The translations under genes and the position numbers were made by a program. Below, one piece after another: positions 36,550 through 51,500 of a stretch of 64,000 bases of DNA (position 1 is its first letter; every line of letters begins with the position of its first letter). The DNA comes from Branchiostoma floridae. Its lineage: Eukaryota; Chordata; Leptocardii; Amphioxiformes; Branchiostomatidae. Location of the stretch: contig NC_049980.1 of assembly GCF_000003815.2 (NCBI RefSeq), positions 32,150,767 through 32,214,766 of the forward strand. The letters are read 5' to 3'. The notes below the pieces were generated by a model. That model was not told where the DNA came from. It was given only the letters and a program-made list of their open reading frames with translations, and did not search any database.

Positions 36550-39500
36550 CTGTAAAACATCGTCATCGCGTCAGAATGAGACGAATAAACACCTACGCAG
36601 TTACACCACAAGTAGGAATTATGCATGGTGATGCCGACTTTATCTGCATTTAAATATGCATTTTATGACTTAATATGGACACACTAGGATGGGTGTCTTA
36701 ACCACCTTGGTGTTGTATTAGGATATCAAAGTTTATTGCAAATTCCTGCCCTAAGGTTGATCGCAAGTAGCAATAAAAAGCCAAACAAAAAATGAACAAT
36801 GATATAACATTTCAATACCCTAGTGTAAATGTTGACTCCGGGTATTACTTCTTCTAAGTGGAGGCTTGACTTACCCCGACTTGCAGAGTTTGCCAGACCA
36901 AGGAAGTTAGAAAGCCTCCTCCACAAATCTCCAAGAATCTCCCTATGTTCCGGAGGCGGCGTGAAGCCTCTCATGACCAGAAGTGCGTCATTAATGATGG
37001 CCACCAGGATGTTGATAATGATGATGAAGACGATGCACAGATAAGTGTACAGGAACAAGGGCCCGATGATTCTACTGGTGCTTAGAATTTCATCAAAATC
37101 GAAAATTCCCAGTGAACAGAGGAAGAGACTCTTCCCTGAGGCGGCAATCGAGGAGTATTCCTGTAAAAGGCATATCACTCATCAATATATACTCATCAAG
37201 GCATATCACTTATCAGTCAAGGAGACGCAAACGCAAAGAGAAACCGCAACAGGGGAACCCCTCTGCCTTCATATGTCCAAACTGTGTCCGCGACTGCCAT
37301 GCCAGGATCGGCCTACAGAGCCACAGTAGACGCTGTCAACCACCGTGACCTGATACAGAGCGCTACCATCATCTGCAAAGATGGAAGGATGCCTACTCAT
37401 CAAGAGTCTTGCGACTGTTCTTCCTTATGGTTGACTTACTTTGTGTCTTTTGACATCGACACTCTTTTATCTTTGTGCTTTATGCACTATCTTATTTATT
37501 TGCGTTGTCTGCTTAATAAATGCAATACAGGGGAAATGATGTATGTTAGTAAGTTACCGGGCACCCTGTACTGTCCTAAGTTTGGTCCTAACGTTAGAGC
37601 AGTAAAGGATGTAGACATATGCCAAGTGTCAGTGATGATAGAAATACCGTTCCCAAGAAAACGGGAACAATAAACGGAAATAACCTGTCCACACCTGTAT
37701 TTTCAGCCCGAATACCAAGTGTCCCAGCTGCACGAATGACAGAAACAGGAAGGTGAAGTAGACGGCAAAGCCCGTGACCTCTGGTAGCATCCGCCGTAAT
37801 GACGTCATCAAGACAGACATGAGCGGGTTGAAGCGAAGGAGGCGAAGAAACTTTGAGATGTTGATGAAGGCGACGGTGGCCACTGTCCAAACAAACGCCT
37901 GGTTCCAGAAGGAAGCAAGATCGAAGCTGATGAACTTCGACGACTCTAAATAAAAGAAGTAAGAAAAAGAGTTGTATCGTGAATGTACACTACTCAATAC
38001 ACGTTTCAAAAAAGCTATCTAACGTCATAGATTTCAATGTAGAATGTCATGATCATCATATCAAGCATCTCTAAAGCAAATAAATCATACCATACAAACA
38101 GAAGTTATTACCATGATGACGAAGTAACTTGTCCATGGTATTCCTCGATGTAATGTAGTCTACGGCGAACACGGCAAATGCGCTGAAAGAAACCAGGATG
38201 TTGACAATCTCGAGAAAGTTCCACGGTTGTTGGCAGTATCTTTTTCCTTGTTCCTTCATCAGTTTTACTTCCCTGTACAGCGTGTACAGGAAACACGCCA
38301 CGTAAAGGATGTGCAGAGCCAGGATTATATACCCAGCTGGGCCCACGAACCGATGTAAGCGATAGGTCCGGATAGAACGGGACGACACCGCCCCTCCCAT
38401 GTTGAGGAACTCCACCGTGTACGACATCGTGCTGAAGAAGTTGATGTTGGCGTTATAAACCGTGAACTCTACAACGACAGCGCGTGTATAGCGATCAATC
38501 CAGTCGGCTTCCTTCAGGTCAGCGATGACAGCGAGGGCGGTATCTATGTTTCTGCCTACTCTGGCAACATAACCTCCCGATCCGTACGTGGCAATGTCTG
38601 CCATCACGGGGAGCTCGCCTCCAGAGTCGGGGATCTGGTAGGTCCAGGGGGATTGCTCATGGAAATCTTCGGACGAATTGGAGGCGGAGAGGAGTCTCCA
38701 TCCGGGCAAAAAGTCTCGCGTTTCCCCATCTGAGAAGGAGTTCCCGCTGTTGCATTCCTGGTTCAAGAACAGGCTGGTGTAGCGCTGGTGAAAGCCACAG
38801 GATCCTTGAAGTGTGCGGAAGAAGATATCAAGTTTTACATTTATGTATTAATATACGTTCTATGCAAAAAATATGGTTTGATAAAAAAATCACTGAAAAA
38901 AGGGCTTTGTACATATTCAGCGTAATCATTTCTTTTTCAATATTTAACTTTTTCTGAAATATCACTTTACAGTCAGGGCTGTCATCAGCCAACGCTGACG
39001 TGATGAATGTACCTTTAGACCGACAGAATGGACCACTAATGCATCCAGCATACTGCAATTAATTTAATCACATTCTACTAAAGAAGAATGCTTACTGGAT
39101 TTAACTCGTATCTGCTTGAAGCGTGCAGCTCCGATCCTGTAAGAAACGGCGTCACTGATGAAACGCTTCCGTCTCCAACCGAGTTTATCACCGTTGTAAT
39201 GTTGGTCCTGGAACAGACCCGGAACAAGGACATCGCGTGCCCACGACCAATAGTCATCCGCCGTTTGGATCTGTGAACAAATAGCTATTGTAAGAGTTTT
39301 ATCTTGGAAAAAGTATCCACGCAGACACATAGTAGAATTATGTGTGTGTGCATGTGTGTGTGTGTGTGTGTGTCTCTGTGTGTGTGTGTGTGCGTGTGTG
39401 GGGGACTTATGCAGGCTTAAGTGCGTATTACATATATATATGTGCCTTGTGTAGAAATAAGGGAATCACAGAATCTGACCTGATCAAAGTCCGTTTGGAA

Positions 39501-42500
39501 GATGCCACCTAAAGTGTTGTACGCGTGGTGAGAGTAGACGTTTGTACCGCCATTAGCCACCACGAGCAGAATCATCACGATCACGAAGAAGCCGACAACC
39601 TCTTGTATCACATTGGCAGAATGTTTTCTTGTCTCTTCCTTCTTCTTTCGCTCTTTCTGTGATTCTGCATCCGACTTGTGATGCTTCGAGAGAGCCATAT
39701 GTAGCTGCTGTTTAGCCACTAGTAAAAATGATAGATGTACACAGATTTTAGCCAAAGGAATCCCCAAATTCACTTCAGTGTTGATATTGAATAACACAGA
39801 TATGAACAAACCAAAATTGCAAGTAGTTCTGATGCCATGCTTTCAGCATCTATCTCATTGCTAGATTAAAAAAAATGCCAGAACACAAATCGATGATGGC
39901 CGAAGTACTTTTTAAGTGCACATACTTCCATGCCGTTTACACAACGTTGACAGGTCTACAAGTACATTGACGGACTAATCGGGTAAAATCATGAGTCTAA
40001 TAGAGTAAAAAGTGATTCTACTAGATTCTGTTTTGAACATAATGATATTCAACGTCAATTAACAGCCTCTCAGCTGGCAGGACTTGGCACCCACGGATTC
40101 TGATACTAGTATCATACTACAAAGTGTTACAAACCTCTCATGGTCGCACGGTGAGATATCCAGGCAAACAGGCCGTCTTCTGACGGACTGGAATCATCCA
40201 CGTCAATGTTTTGTCTGACGTGGTCATCCTGCGTCGATGCCACCGCGGCTTTCTTACAGATAAAGGACACCAGGGCAGAGACAGCCAGTATCTGCGGGAG
40301 GAGCAAAGACAATGGTGGCGTAAATGTGGTGAAGCCTGCCGTGAACACAATTCACTGACTAAATAGTAACAAATGAAGTCTGTGGTGCCAAAAGAAGGTT
40401 CTAGACAGTTTGACAGATAAAAATGCATGACTTCCTCCTCTTAGTTTCGTTTCTTTGAGATCCCCTTCAAAATCCAATTACAAAGGTTCCTCTAGGGCAC
40501 CACAAGAACGATGACACATGAACAGGCAGCTCTTACCTTGACTGGCTCAATTACAAAGACATCTTGCACGAAGGACATCAAGAATGTCTTCAGCCACGCG
40601 TTTGCCTTCTCAGGTCCCCACTCCAGGCTGTAGAGAATGGTGAGGAACGCCGATACGCAGCAGACAAGGACCAGGACTGACCAGGCCAGGTACACAAACC
40701 CGTGGGGAAGAAATTGGGAAGATGACCGTGTTTTCGAAAGCAAAGATTTTGCGTCTTCTTTCTCTGCAACATATACTGAATTCTTGCCTGTTTGCTTCTT
40801 TTCTTTGCACCGGTTGAAGAGCTGGATGAGGAGCACGTTTACTGGGAGGACACACAGGGACGTCATTGTGCTGACGTATAACTCATGAAGGGTAAAGGAA
40901 ACTATCCCAAGATTCACCACTGTCGTCTGATCCACATTGTCTTCCGTTTTGTACCACATGGCGTTGGCAATCATGGTGGTGTAGATGATACACAGTCCAC
41001 ATGAGAGACGTTGGACCTTACTGAAATGGCTTCCGCTGGAGCAGAATAAGGTGGAGAGCCAGATGTGCTCATTTCTAAAATCGCGGGCTGCCTTTGTAGT
41101 GAAAAGATGTAGGGACGACAGATCTTGCTCTGTTGAAGCAGGAAGAATCCGGTTGATTCTACCGTCCCCGCGGTCCAGTGACAGCCAATCGTTACAGAGA
41201 AAGCTGTTTCTGTATATTAAAAACAAAAAGCTTTGAGTTCAATGTACGTTAAGGCTGTAGTAAACGACCAATCTGGTCCATACGGACAGGTGATCACCTA
41301 GGGTGGGATTCTTGATAATGCTTGTGTCAATGGGAAATATTAACTAAGGGACCACCGAACATGATCACATTGAGTGTTGAGCTGATCACTTGTACAGGTT
41401 TGACCTGTACTTGAACTTAACATGGACTGAACAGGTAAAAATGTTATTTTCATTATTTCCAATTTGTACGTGCAAATAATGCATTCCGTAAACGTTATTG
41501 CGCTCGAAAACATAAATCATATCTCAATTGTACTCACGTGTCTCCTGACTGCAGATCCCGCACGATAACTTTATCTAGCTTCCAGGCCCTGTCATCGCCG
41601 CCCTGGTTGTCGTGCCAGATCTGAAGTCGATGAAGATCACCCAGACTTTCTTCTACAGCCATCAAGAAGATATCCACGCCACCAGCCTGGAAGGTCTAAG
41701 GTAGATAATGGTAAACGCTTAAGGGTGTAAATGGTTGATTTCAAACAACTTTGTGGAAAACGCCTGATGGCCTTGAATTTACTGTAATATAATTAAGGGC
41801 CAGCTTAAATATGCTCTACTATCGAATGACACACAGAATGTCAGGGTACACACAAAGCTTAGAGATGTTGTCACTACTGTGTAATTCTTCCACATATGTC
41901 TTTGTCATCTTGAGATATTGTGACCTTATAACCTCGTTCGCTGCGTGGTCAATAACAAGGAAAAAAACTGACAAAAAAGACCGTTCATGTTAATTAGGAA
42001 AAAGTCTTAGCAACTATATACGTCTAGCAAACAATATAATCATACAACAAACAACATAGCAATGTACAGCGTTATGTTGAATCCTTACCTCCGGGCCTTG
42101 CTTGAACACCCTAACTCCAGTACTCCCTTTGTCTCCAAACAATGAGAATGCCACGTTGGACTTGGTTCCAGACCCTCTGCCGTAACTGGTGTAAACCGTT
42201 ATCTTGTAATAGTATCTGTCCGTGGAGCGGTTGTCTGGTAGGCTATGGACAATCAACTGCCAAAGAAAAGACAACTATTTAGTAGGATTTTATCCCAAGT
42301 TAACCTACGTCTCTCATTGCGATAAATAACGCCAGTGGGTACATTAACATCGGGCTTGGAGGATCAGATCACGACACTTTCGATGGTTGACTAATGCACA
42401 TGTATTTGTTTTTGTGTATTACATGCTATATCATTGTGTCACGAAATTGTATATCAGTTGGATGAAATTGGAATATCTCATTATGTTCTCAGTCAAAGGA

Positions 42501-45500
42501 TGTTTTTCTTTATAATCTTACCTTCTTCATCCCGGATTTGTCCACTCTCCTTAGAAAGATGACCCCGACAAAGTACAGAGCTAATGTCGTCAGCACGGTG
42601 GCGAGGACCCCTGCGTTGTTCCCTATGTCCGCGAACTTGTCAAACACGGTGGTCAGGTCAATCGTGTTCGGCGCGGTGACAAAGCCAGCCCCAAATGCTG
42701 TCATGTGATTGCAGGCGCAGACAGTCTCGGTTATTGTGGAGGAAGGATGTACCTGGTGAGACGACATAGATGTTAATGAAAAGTTTGACTTCTTGACTCG
42801 AATTTTTGACCGGTTCTCTGGTTCTCCTCGGGTCCTGATGACTGAGGACCCCATTGCTCAGAAAACGTCACATTCGTATGAAATAAAACGCTTTCTTTCT
42901 GATACGAGTGCCTGCGTCCCGATCTTTCTCACCATTTCTGTTACGAATTAATGGTTATAGGCTATAAATGCGGAAGACCAGTTGCCCAGAAGCTGTAACA
43001 AAGTATAGGTTAGCGCGGCAATGATCAGAAACGTATTCCTTCATACGCCGATGAAGGTTAGACATCCTGGTAAAAAGATACCCCAAAGAGCAATTACTCA
43101 AGCAGCTGGATATGATTTTGGAAGCAGTCGGACATTTATATAGTTTCCACTATATTTCGTCAGTGACACTGAAAAGATCTGGTAGAAACAGGTTTTATAC
43201 CTTGCTATGAATTGATATGCAAATGAGCTTAAGACAGTTTTTTTGGTTGAGCGCTAAATCACAAGTACCAGAGAGTTCAATGCGTATGCCCCGTTTCCCG
43301 ATGAGGATGGGATTGTACATTCTATCATATATATATTAGTTAGCTACCTATAGGGTATAAAGCCTGTTTCTACAAAATCTCTTCAGTGTCACTGACGAAA
43401 GATAGTGGATGTTATCTGAAACGTCTGACCGTTTCCAAAACCATATCCGGTTGCTTGAGTAATTGCCTTTTGGTGCGCTTTCTTTCACATTTGGCTACTA
43501 GGTTGCGAAAGCATCGGAACCGATGAATGTGTGAGTAACGACAACATTGACACAAATGACCATGGCCAAAAGATCTTACTCTACATCAAATCTTACCGTG
43601 CATCCGTTGGGAAGCCAGTTCTCTGTGTCCTCCGCCCAATAACGACAGCTCAGACGCAGCACCTTCAGGCTGTAGAACTGGGTCCCATTCAGGCTTAAAC
43701 CGGACTGATCAGCGGGGTCCACAAGAAGTACACCGTCATCGACTGCATCTTGGTAGACATCGTCCATACCTAGATAGAAGTTGAAATGTGAATGCCATAA
43801 AACATGATCATACATACAGTGAAACCTGTACAAGTACCTCTACATAAGGACCGCCTGGCCAATGTAACCACTGTTTTCTTTGGCATAAGCATAAAGAATC
43901 CTGTCAAAGTAACCAATTGTCCACATAGACCAGGTTGTTTCAGTCCTCTGGGTGTTCGTCGTGGGCACTCTTTACATGCTGAAGTATCCTCTTCCTATTG
44001 TTACTCTGCATACAATAGTACAATACCAATGCTACGATACACAGGTCATGTAACTGCCATCGTTCCCACTTTTTATAGATGAATGTGTTTCACCCGCCGA
44101 CCTATTCCTACTAGCTCTGCCACCCTATTGATCACTCCGATTTTTTCAGTTGATCTTACTACAACAGCCGATCTACCCGCTCAGCTTATTTTGATGAACG
44201 TTGTACAAAATAGGGGTTATTCTTACCAGCAACCTCGACTCCGACAGAATACTTTCCGGTATGATTCTTTCCCGACACGAAAAACATGACAGACCGAGAC
44301 TCAGGAGCGCCATGATGGGAGGCAGTCGGTTTCCAGTCCTGCCAGGTCAAACATACTTCACAGTTTTTACTATGGGCCAAGCCTTCCCCTCTCCCGAACA
44401 CGGATATTCTGGAACTCCTGTTCAGGGCAGTGACTTGGACGACGAAAGCATCGTCTACGTCTGAGATGTTGAACGCATGGTGCACCACGCTCCCATTGCC
44501 GGTGGAATCTACTTCATGAACCAGTCCACTGAAAGAGTAGTCTCCATTGGTGGCGATAGAGATCAGGATATCCTCTTCTGTGTCTGTTATTTCCTCAGTG
44601 GACACGGTCGATGGTATCACAGAGATGTCGTAGACACCAGAGTTGATGATGTTTGAGTTGTTTCCCCACGTGAAAGGGTTGTCATGGTAACAGATGAGCT
44701 GAGGAAAAAGCAAGAGATGTTCGATGTGAACATATAAGGAAACCGTTTACATAATGTAAACGATGTAAATTAAATAACAGCAATTTTGATTGAATGATTC
44801 TTGACAAACATTATACTATGTATACATTACCTGTCGTATTCTCTATTTGCACTATTCGACAAGCGAGGAATGTGCTCAGTGTCAGGGAATTGAAATTCAT
44901 ATTGATATAAATATTTTAAAACACAAACTGATAATACATGTATTTGTTACCTAATACATTGCACTAAATTGTCCACACGACAGTCGTCAAGCGTGGAATA
45001 TACAGAGTGTTGTAAGGGGGTCCAAGGAGAAGGTGCCACATACCTTGGCATCAATATACCTGGGCTGAAACCCTTTAAACAGTTTGTCAGCGGAGGGAAA
45101 GGCAATGTTCACGCCTGTGTCGTTTAATCGATCATCTGCCAGATCCTTTCCATGGATTCTCTGTACTTGCAAACAGAGGCCTTCGGTGTCGATGCGTATT
45201 GCTGGACCACCTGGCGTCAGCTCTCTTCTCAGACGGTCCGCCATAACGTTCAGCGTCCTTCTTCCGCGTGCGACAACGGCTCGTTTCTGCAAATTGGCAT
45301 AGAGAAGCATAATGTAGATCATCATGAAGAGCTTCACAATTTTTAAATGCATAAAGAGGAAATCCACTTGATGGAAGGTACAACGCCACAGCAAACAAAT
45401 AGGAAATTGATTTTACCATTTGGTCACGTTCTGACTTCATTTGTCTCTCCCGATCTTCTCTCTCTTCAGGTGACAAAACGTCATCATTGGTGATCGAGTC

Positions 45501-48500
45501 GTCCTCTGTCTGACTTCCTCTGCTCTGTGCTTCATAGAAGAGGTGCCCAGCCGAGCGTACCATGTCTGAATCACAACCGAACATTGTTAGGGTCGTGGGT
45601 ACAAAACCGGGCACAGGGGTGGCGAAAGTGGAAAGAGTGGATTACTGTAAAATGGACTGGCCATATCTCTGCCACTGAAACACTGAGTCGCATATGCCAC
45701 ACTACAGGACCGGGTAATCGTATAGATAACGTTGTAATTTAGTCAGCTAAAATCTTAGAATCTGAATCTACGGAAAGAAAGTCCAGACACTTCAGCTTTC
45801 AGTCCTTTACAAAATACATCCATTCTTTTCTTTCAAGATGCAGAATTTCAAACTTCTACAAGGAGGGGGAATCAGAGGAACGTGGATGTTCCCATCTTGG
45901 ATGATTTTTGTTTCAATATTTCACATGTCATTTATGTTTCAAGTTATGCTTTGTGTTGACACATTTGTTACTATCAGCAGTTATTGTTATAAATTCCTTT
46001 CCATTCGTTTTCATTGAAATTTTGATGTTGGGTTTGTTCAGAATAAAAACAAAAAACTGTAACGAATCTTGTGGCTAATCAATCCTATATCTTGGACCAG
46101 GATATCATCTTACCTGTACTGATGCGCGTCACGTCTTTCGTCGTCACTGCTTTTCTCGCAAGGTCATAGTTCAGGTTGTCCAGAACAGTGATGTAGGAAA
46201 GCTACAGATGCAAACAACAGCATTGAGGAAAACAATATTCATGTGTATATAACGACCGAAATAGAATTTGCTGTGCCTTACATATACATCAGCTAGACAT
46301 ACTACTAGTATCTACGCCAAGTGCAGAACAACGTGGCGAGAACTGTCTGAACTGTCTGTAGCCGCCACGCATGATGCAAGCGAACGATTGATTGATTGAG
46401 ACATACATTTCCACATGCCACTTCCTATCGTCGCCTATAGCTCAATGTGGCGAACTTAAAAGCCAACGCTAAGGACTTGAAAGATTTTAGAGCTTAATAA
46501 GGTCAATATGAAAGTTTTTGATTGAACGACAAAACGGACCTGTTCTTCCAATGTCTTGTAGCTACACGCTTTCATCACAGCATCACATAACTGGGCAAGG
46601 ACGCCGGTAGCATTTGTGGTCCCCAATCGCTCTGATGCAGATTTCAGTGTTTCCAGAGCTTGTTTGCAGGCCTGATTTCATAGTCATGAAGGGTATAAAG
46701 CAATAAGCATTTAATTAAATGGATATGTGAATAAACAAAGAGCATTATTGTTTAAAGGCAAACTACAAACCTTCAGTGACTAGATCAGACAACAACGTTA
46801 ACCTGGCTATTTACTCACGTTGTCGGTCAGCGTTCTCGCGTTATTGGCCAATGTCCTGTCAGCACTCCCAGGAATAACAGGGCGGTCATCCAAGTCCTAT
46901 TGCGGCAAACGTACATATTACAGGTTTAAAATATGAAACTCGATGCTACAAACAGATTTGTATATACATGTATCTCTAGATGTCGCAACTCTCATAATGC
47001 AAAGATAGGCAAATATATCAAATACTGTTTCGTTTTTAGAAAGAATACCGAAACTCATGATTTGCCCAACTCGATTGTAGCACTATATCAAAGACTTGTA
47101 TTAGCCCTTATTGTTATGTTAATTTGGATGTTAAGTTTTATTCCATACATCTATTTTGTATTTTTTTGTAGTTGTTGCCATACATTGTACTATGTACAAT
47201 TGTCGTGCAATTACGTTCTTCACAAGTGGATTAACATGATTTGTGTCACGGTTGCTTTATTTAGTATTAAAGGATTATTAGATATGAGTGTTAAAAGTGG
47301 TGGAAATGTTCTGGATAAGGCAATCTGTAAAATATTGACATTAGCACATTTATATCATCATTTTATACTTTGAGCCATTGAAAACGGCAAACAAGATGCT
47401 CGAGGATTCCTGATGAAAGATTGACTTTGTAGATTCCAATCTTAATGAGACTTTTTATTTTAAAGGAATCTTCCTGCGGCTTGTCTCTGCACCGTTTTTC
47501 TCCTCTCAGAGTATGAGATAATGACATAAATGTGTGGATACGGTGAGGTAGATTTCAATATAATACAGATTGCCTTCTCCAGAATATTTCCACATTTAAT
47601 GCCCTAATATTCCTTAGGTTACCTTTAAGGTAGACGTTTTTTTTAGTGAGGATACATTCTTCGCATTCACATAGTTACTATTGATATTCAACAATACTGA
47701 TACGATAATTCGTGGTGAACTTGACGCTTACCGGCTGCGTTTCTCCGGCTAGTGCTTCTACAAGTGCCGCTGGATCCGCTGCCGCGATGTTATTGACATC
47801 CACGTTATCAATGGCGGGGATGGCGAGACCTTCGACCATCGATGGTGGGAAAGTCTGAAAACCGCAGAACAGAAAAACGCATTCAACAACTGCAAGGTAT
47901 CTGGCTCATAACTAATCTCCAAGCAGATCTTACTGTGGCATAAGATAGTATCATAAGTTTGGGAAGAAGTGATCAATGAAACTCCTCTGCCGGCTAAACT
48001 TCTTCCCAAGCTTATGTCAAGTTATGATATTATCTTATGCCACAGCTAGATCTGCTTGGAGATTAGCTCATAGTGCAGAGGCCCTGGGTTGGCATCCTGT
48101 CATGCTACCAATTTTGTGCTGTTGGAAAGGGTACTTTACACGACTTTCTTCACTCCACCCAGGGGTAACAATGGGTACCTCGATTGTGGAGGCAAAAGGC
48201 GGTGGGAGGAGAGCTTTGCCTTTAAATACTATTGTCTAAGGTTGGGTTGGGGGATAGTAGTGGCCAGGATCTCTTACCGCTCCCTCCCCTAAGTGAACTA
48301 CTGCCCCGACCCAACCTCTGCTTGGAGAATTTGAATACCTTGCTCACTACCCTTTCAGCCCTTTCAATAAGGCTAAGGACTACCTTGACCTTATCAAGCT
48401 CGTTATTTGTATGTGTCACTATTATGTGCTGTGCCACATTGGTCTGTTCATAAGCAAACAAAAACAAAAACACGGGGTGTTAGTTCCTGCACTTATCCGT

Positions 48501-51500
48501 AGAGCTGGTAAGTACAGACATGCAAGTACTTTATAGATTATGGTACAAAAGTAATTGTTGATTTTTTGTTCACAATCCGGTTGGATATAGATACTGCATG
48601 ATAACGATAGAGCATTATAAGTCTTATAACAATATTACCTCACTCGTGTCTACGTCGTCGGCTACGGACGCGTCGGAGAGACTCTGGTCTGACTGACCTG
48701 AANNNNNNNNNNNNNNNNNNNNNNNNNNNNNNNNNNNNNNNNNNNNNNNNNNNNNNNNNNNNNNNNNNNNNNNNNNNNNNNNNNNNNNNNNNNNNNNNNN
48801 NNNNNNNNNNNNNNNNNNNNNNNNNNNNNNNNNNNNNNNNNNNNNNNNNNNNNNNNNNNNNNNNNNNNNNNNNNNNNNNNNNNNNNNNNNNNNNNNNNNN
48901 NNNNNNNNNNNNNNNNNNNNNNNNNNNNNNNNNNNNNNNNNNNNNNNNNNNNNNNNNNNNNNNNNNNNNNNNNNNNNNNNNNNNNNNNNNNNNNNNNNNN
49001 NNNNNNNNNNNNNNNNNNNNNNNNNNNNNNNNNNNNNNNNNNNNNNNNNNNNNNNNNNNNNNNNNNNNNNNNNNNNNNNNNNNNNNNNNNNNNNNNNNNN
49101 NNNNNNNNNNNNNNNNNNNNNNNNNNNNNNNNNNNNNNNNNNNNNNNNNNNNNNNNNNNNNNNNNNNNNNNNNNNNNNNNNNNNNNNNNNNNNNNNNNNN
49201 NNNNNNNNNNNNNNNNNNNNNNNNNNNNNNNNNNNNNNNNNNNNNNNNNNNNNNNNNNNNNNNNNNNNNNNNNNNNNNNNNNNNNNNNNNNNNNNNNNNN
49301 NNNNNNNNNNNNNNNNNNNNNNNNNNNNNNNNNNNNNNNNNNNNNNNNNNNNNNNNNNNNNNNNNNNNNNNNNNNNNNNNNNNNNNNNNNNNNNNNNNNN
49401 NNNNNNNNNNNNNNNNNNNNNNNNNNNNNNNNNNNNNNNNNNNNNNNNNNNNNNNNNNNNNNNNNNNNNNNNNNNNNNNNNNNNNNNNNNNNNNNNNNNN
49501 NNNNNNNNNNNNNNNNNNNNNNNNNNNNNNNNNNNNNNNNNNNNNNNNNNNNNNNNNNNNNNNNNNNNNNNNNNNNNNNNNNNNNNNNNNNNNNNNNNNN
49601 NNNNNNNNNNNNNNNNNNNNNNNNNNNNNNNNNNNNNNNNNNNNNNNNNNNNNNNNNNNNNNNNNNNNNNNNNNNNCTCATTTGGGTGTGCTAATGTTTC
49701 TTTGTACTTCCTTGTATTGAAAAGTGATGAATAGATATGATTTCCACTGGCGTTACAGTTTGCTCCGTGGCAGGCCGATCAGGCAAACAATAAATAAACT
49801 TGAAAGTTCATGAACAGAGACGGTGGGCGCCGTAGACTTCCTGCAACCTATGATGCATTGGGTCACGTGTTCTATCTGCATAACGTGACGTCACGACAGC
49901 AGTGGATTGTCCATTCCTTGACAAAGACTGGTGCTGTCCAGTCGAAAATTTGGGTGAGTCCAATTTTTGTGTTGGATTTTACAGTTTAACTACTTTATAA
50001 TCAATTATCAATCAACCTGTAAACCAACCTTCAGCTTCTTCACTCGAACTGCTAATGACTTCAGATTCTTGTTGGGGGTTTTCGGATTCCAACGATTCAT
50101 AACTCTCTAGTGGCCCAAAGCCTCCAAACCCATCGTCGCTTAGCACATCCGATTCGGTACTTTGTTGAATTGCCTCTTGGCCTGGGTAGGAATGAAAGTC
50201 AATGCATTCATTACTTTGGAGGTTAGTGAAACGTTGAGACGACTTTGCTGTCGTCAACCTTATATCATCTTGTATTGATATTGACTCAACTATGCCTTAT
50301 AAGGATTATAAAGTATATGTACCAAGAAAGTCGATCTTACCTTCCGTTGTATCTGGCACGAAGTTCTCTGTCGTAGATCGTGCTCGTGTGGATAACGGCG
50401 TAGTAGCTAGAAAAGCATTTTTCAAATTGTCAGTTTTCACATATTGACGCAGATGAACTCACGATTGCTAAATCTTACACTGCAAGAGCTGTAGAGTGTC
50501 ACTAATATGAGGGTTAACTCCATCACACATTTATAATGCAAGTTGGGGTATATTTGCCGTAGTTATTGTAAAAATCATGTTTGGCGAAGGTATGAGGCTG
50601 AGTACTGAGTTGGCGACATTTTGCTTTATAAAACAACATGCAAAATGACTGCCTATTAAAACGACGACTTTACAGAACAATTGCCTTCAAAGTGCCCTTT
50701 TGAAGTTGTCAAGATTGGTGTTAGAGGGCAGGAAGATAAACCATTGGACACACTTACTAGTAGATTCTGTAGATGAAACGTCCGTAGACATTGATGTTTG
50801 CTGCACGGTAGCCGTTTCTGGGGCGGATGAAAAATAGATTGTCTCGCTGTACATTGACATCTGTGTTGATGTCTCTTGAGCTATAATGTCATTGTTTGAG
50901 ATTATACAGTCGGACTTTACTTCAGAAACGGATGCACTGTTTGGTGAGTTACTAAACAATCCGATGCAGGAAGACTTATATCTACGCTATTCTATTAACT
51001 TCACAATTTTGTGGCACATAGAGTAGCGTGTCAGAGTTGCTGGTAGATTTTTCTATCACAAAACAATGTAAGCCGATCTTGAGTTTGGCGATGTTAGCGA
51101 CCAAAGATTTGTTTTAAAACGGCGATGGTCATTATAGTTCATGGTGGCGCGTGCATACTGGAAAATCATGAAGGAGGCAATTTTCTCAGGTTCTTCTTAA
51201 GTTATGCATCAAACACATTTCCAAACCGGGGCCCGGCCGGGCAGCTTTCGGGAACGAAAAGTACAAAAACATAGTCAAACTAGAGTTCGACAAACACATC
51301 TCTTCGCCAAATAATCATGCCTTTATTTAAGACTTTAAGTTTAAGGTCTTATTCATGTATTACTAAATAGTAGCATGAACTGTTATCCTCACAAAGCCAG
51401 AAATGCATGTTCCCCAAAACAAGTCTGTGATCACAGATGACCTGGTACCATGCCTGGTCAATCAGAATTTCATGCCTTCCAGAGGTTTTGTCCCCAGTGT

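Noticed and set aside
46933-47373. 146-codon hydrophobic open frame as a small membrane protein
   Set aside because: It lies in an intron of copy B on the opposite strand, has no counterpart in copy A and resembles a dispersed repeat near 31010.
48662-49681. 339-codon open frame
   Set aside because: It is an artefact of the N gap; only the last few residues are real sequence.
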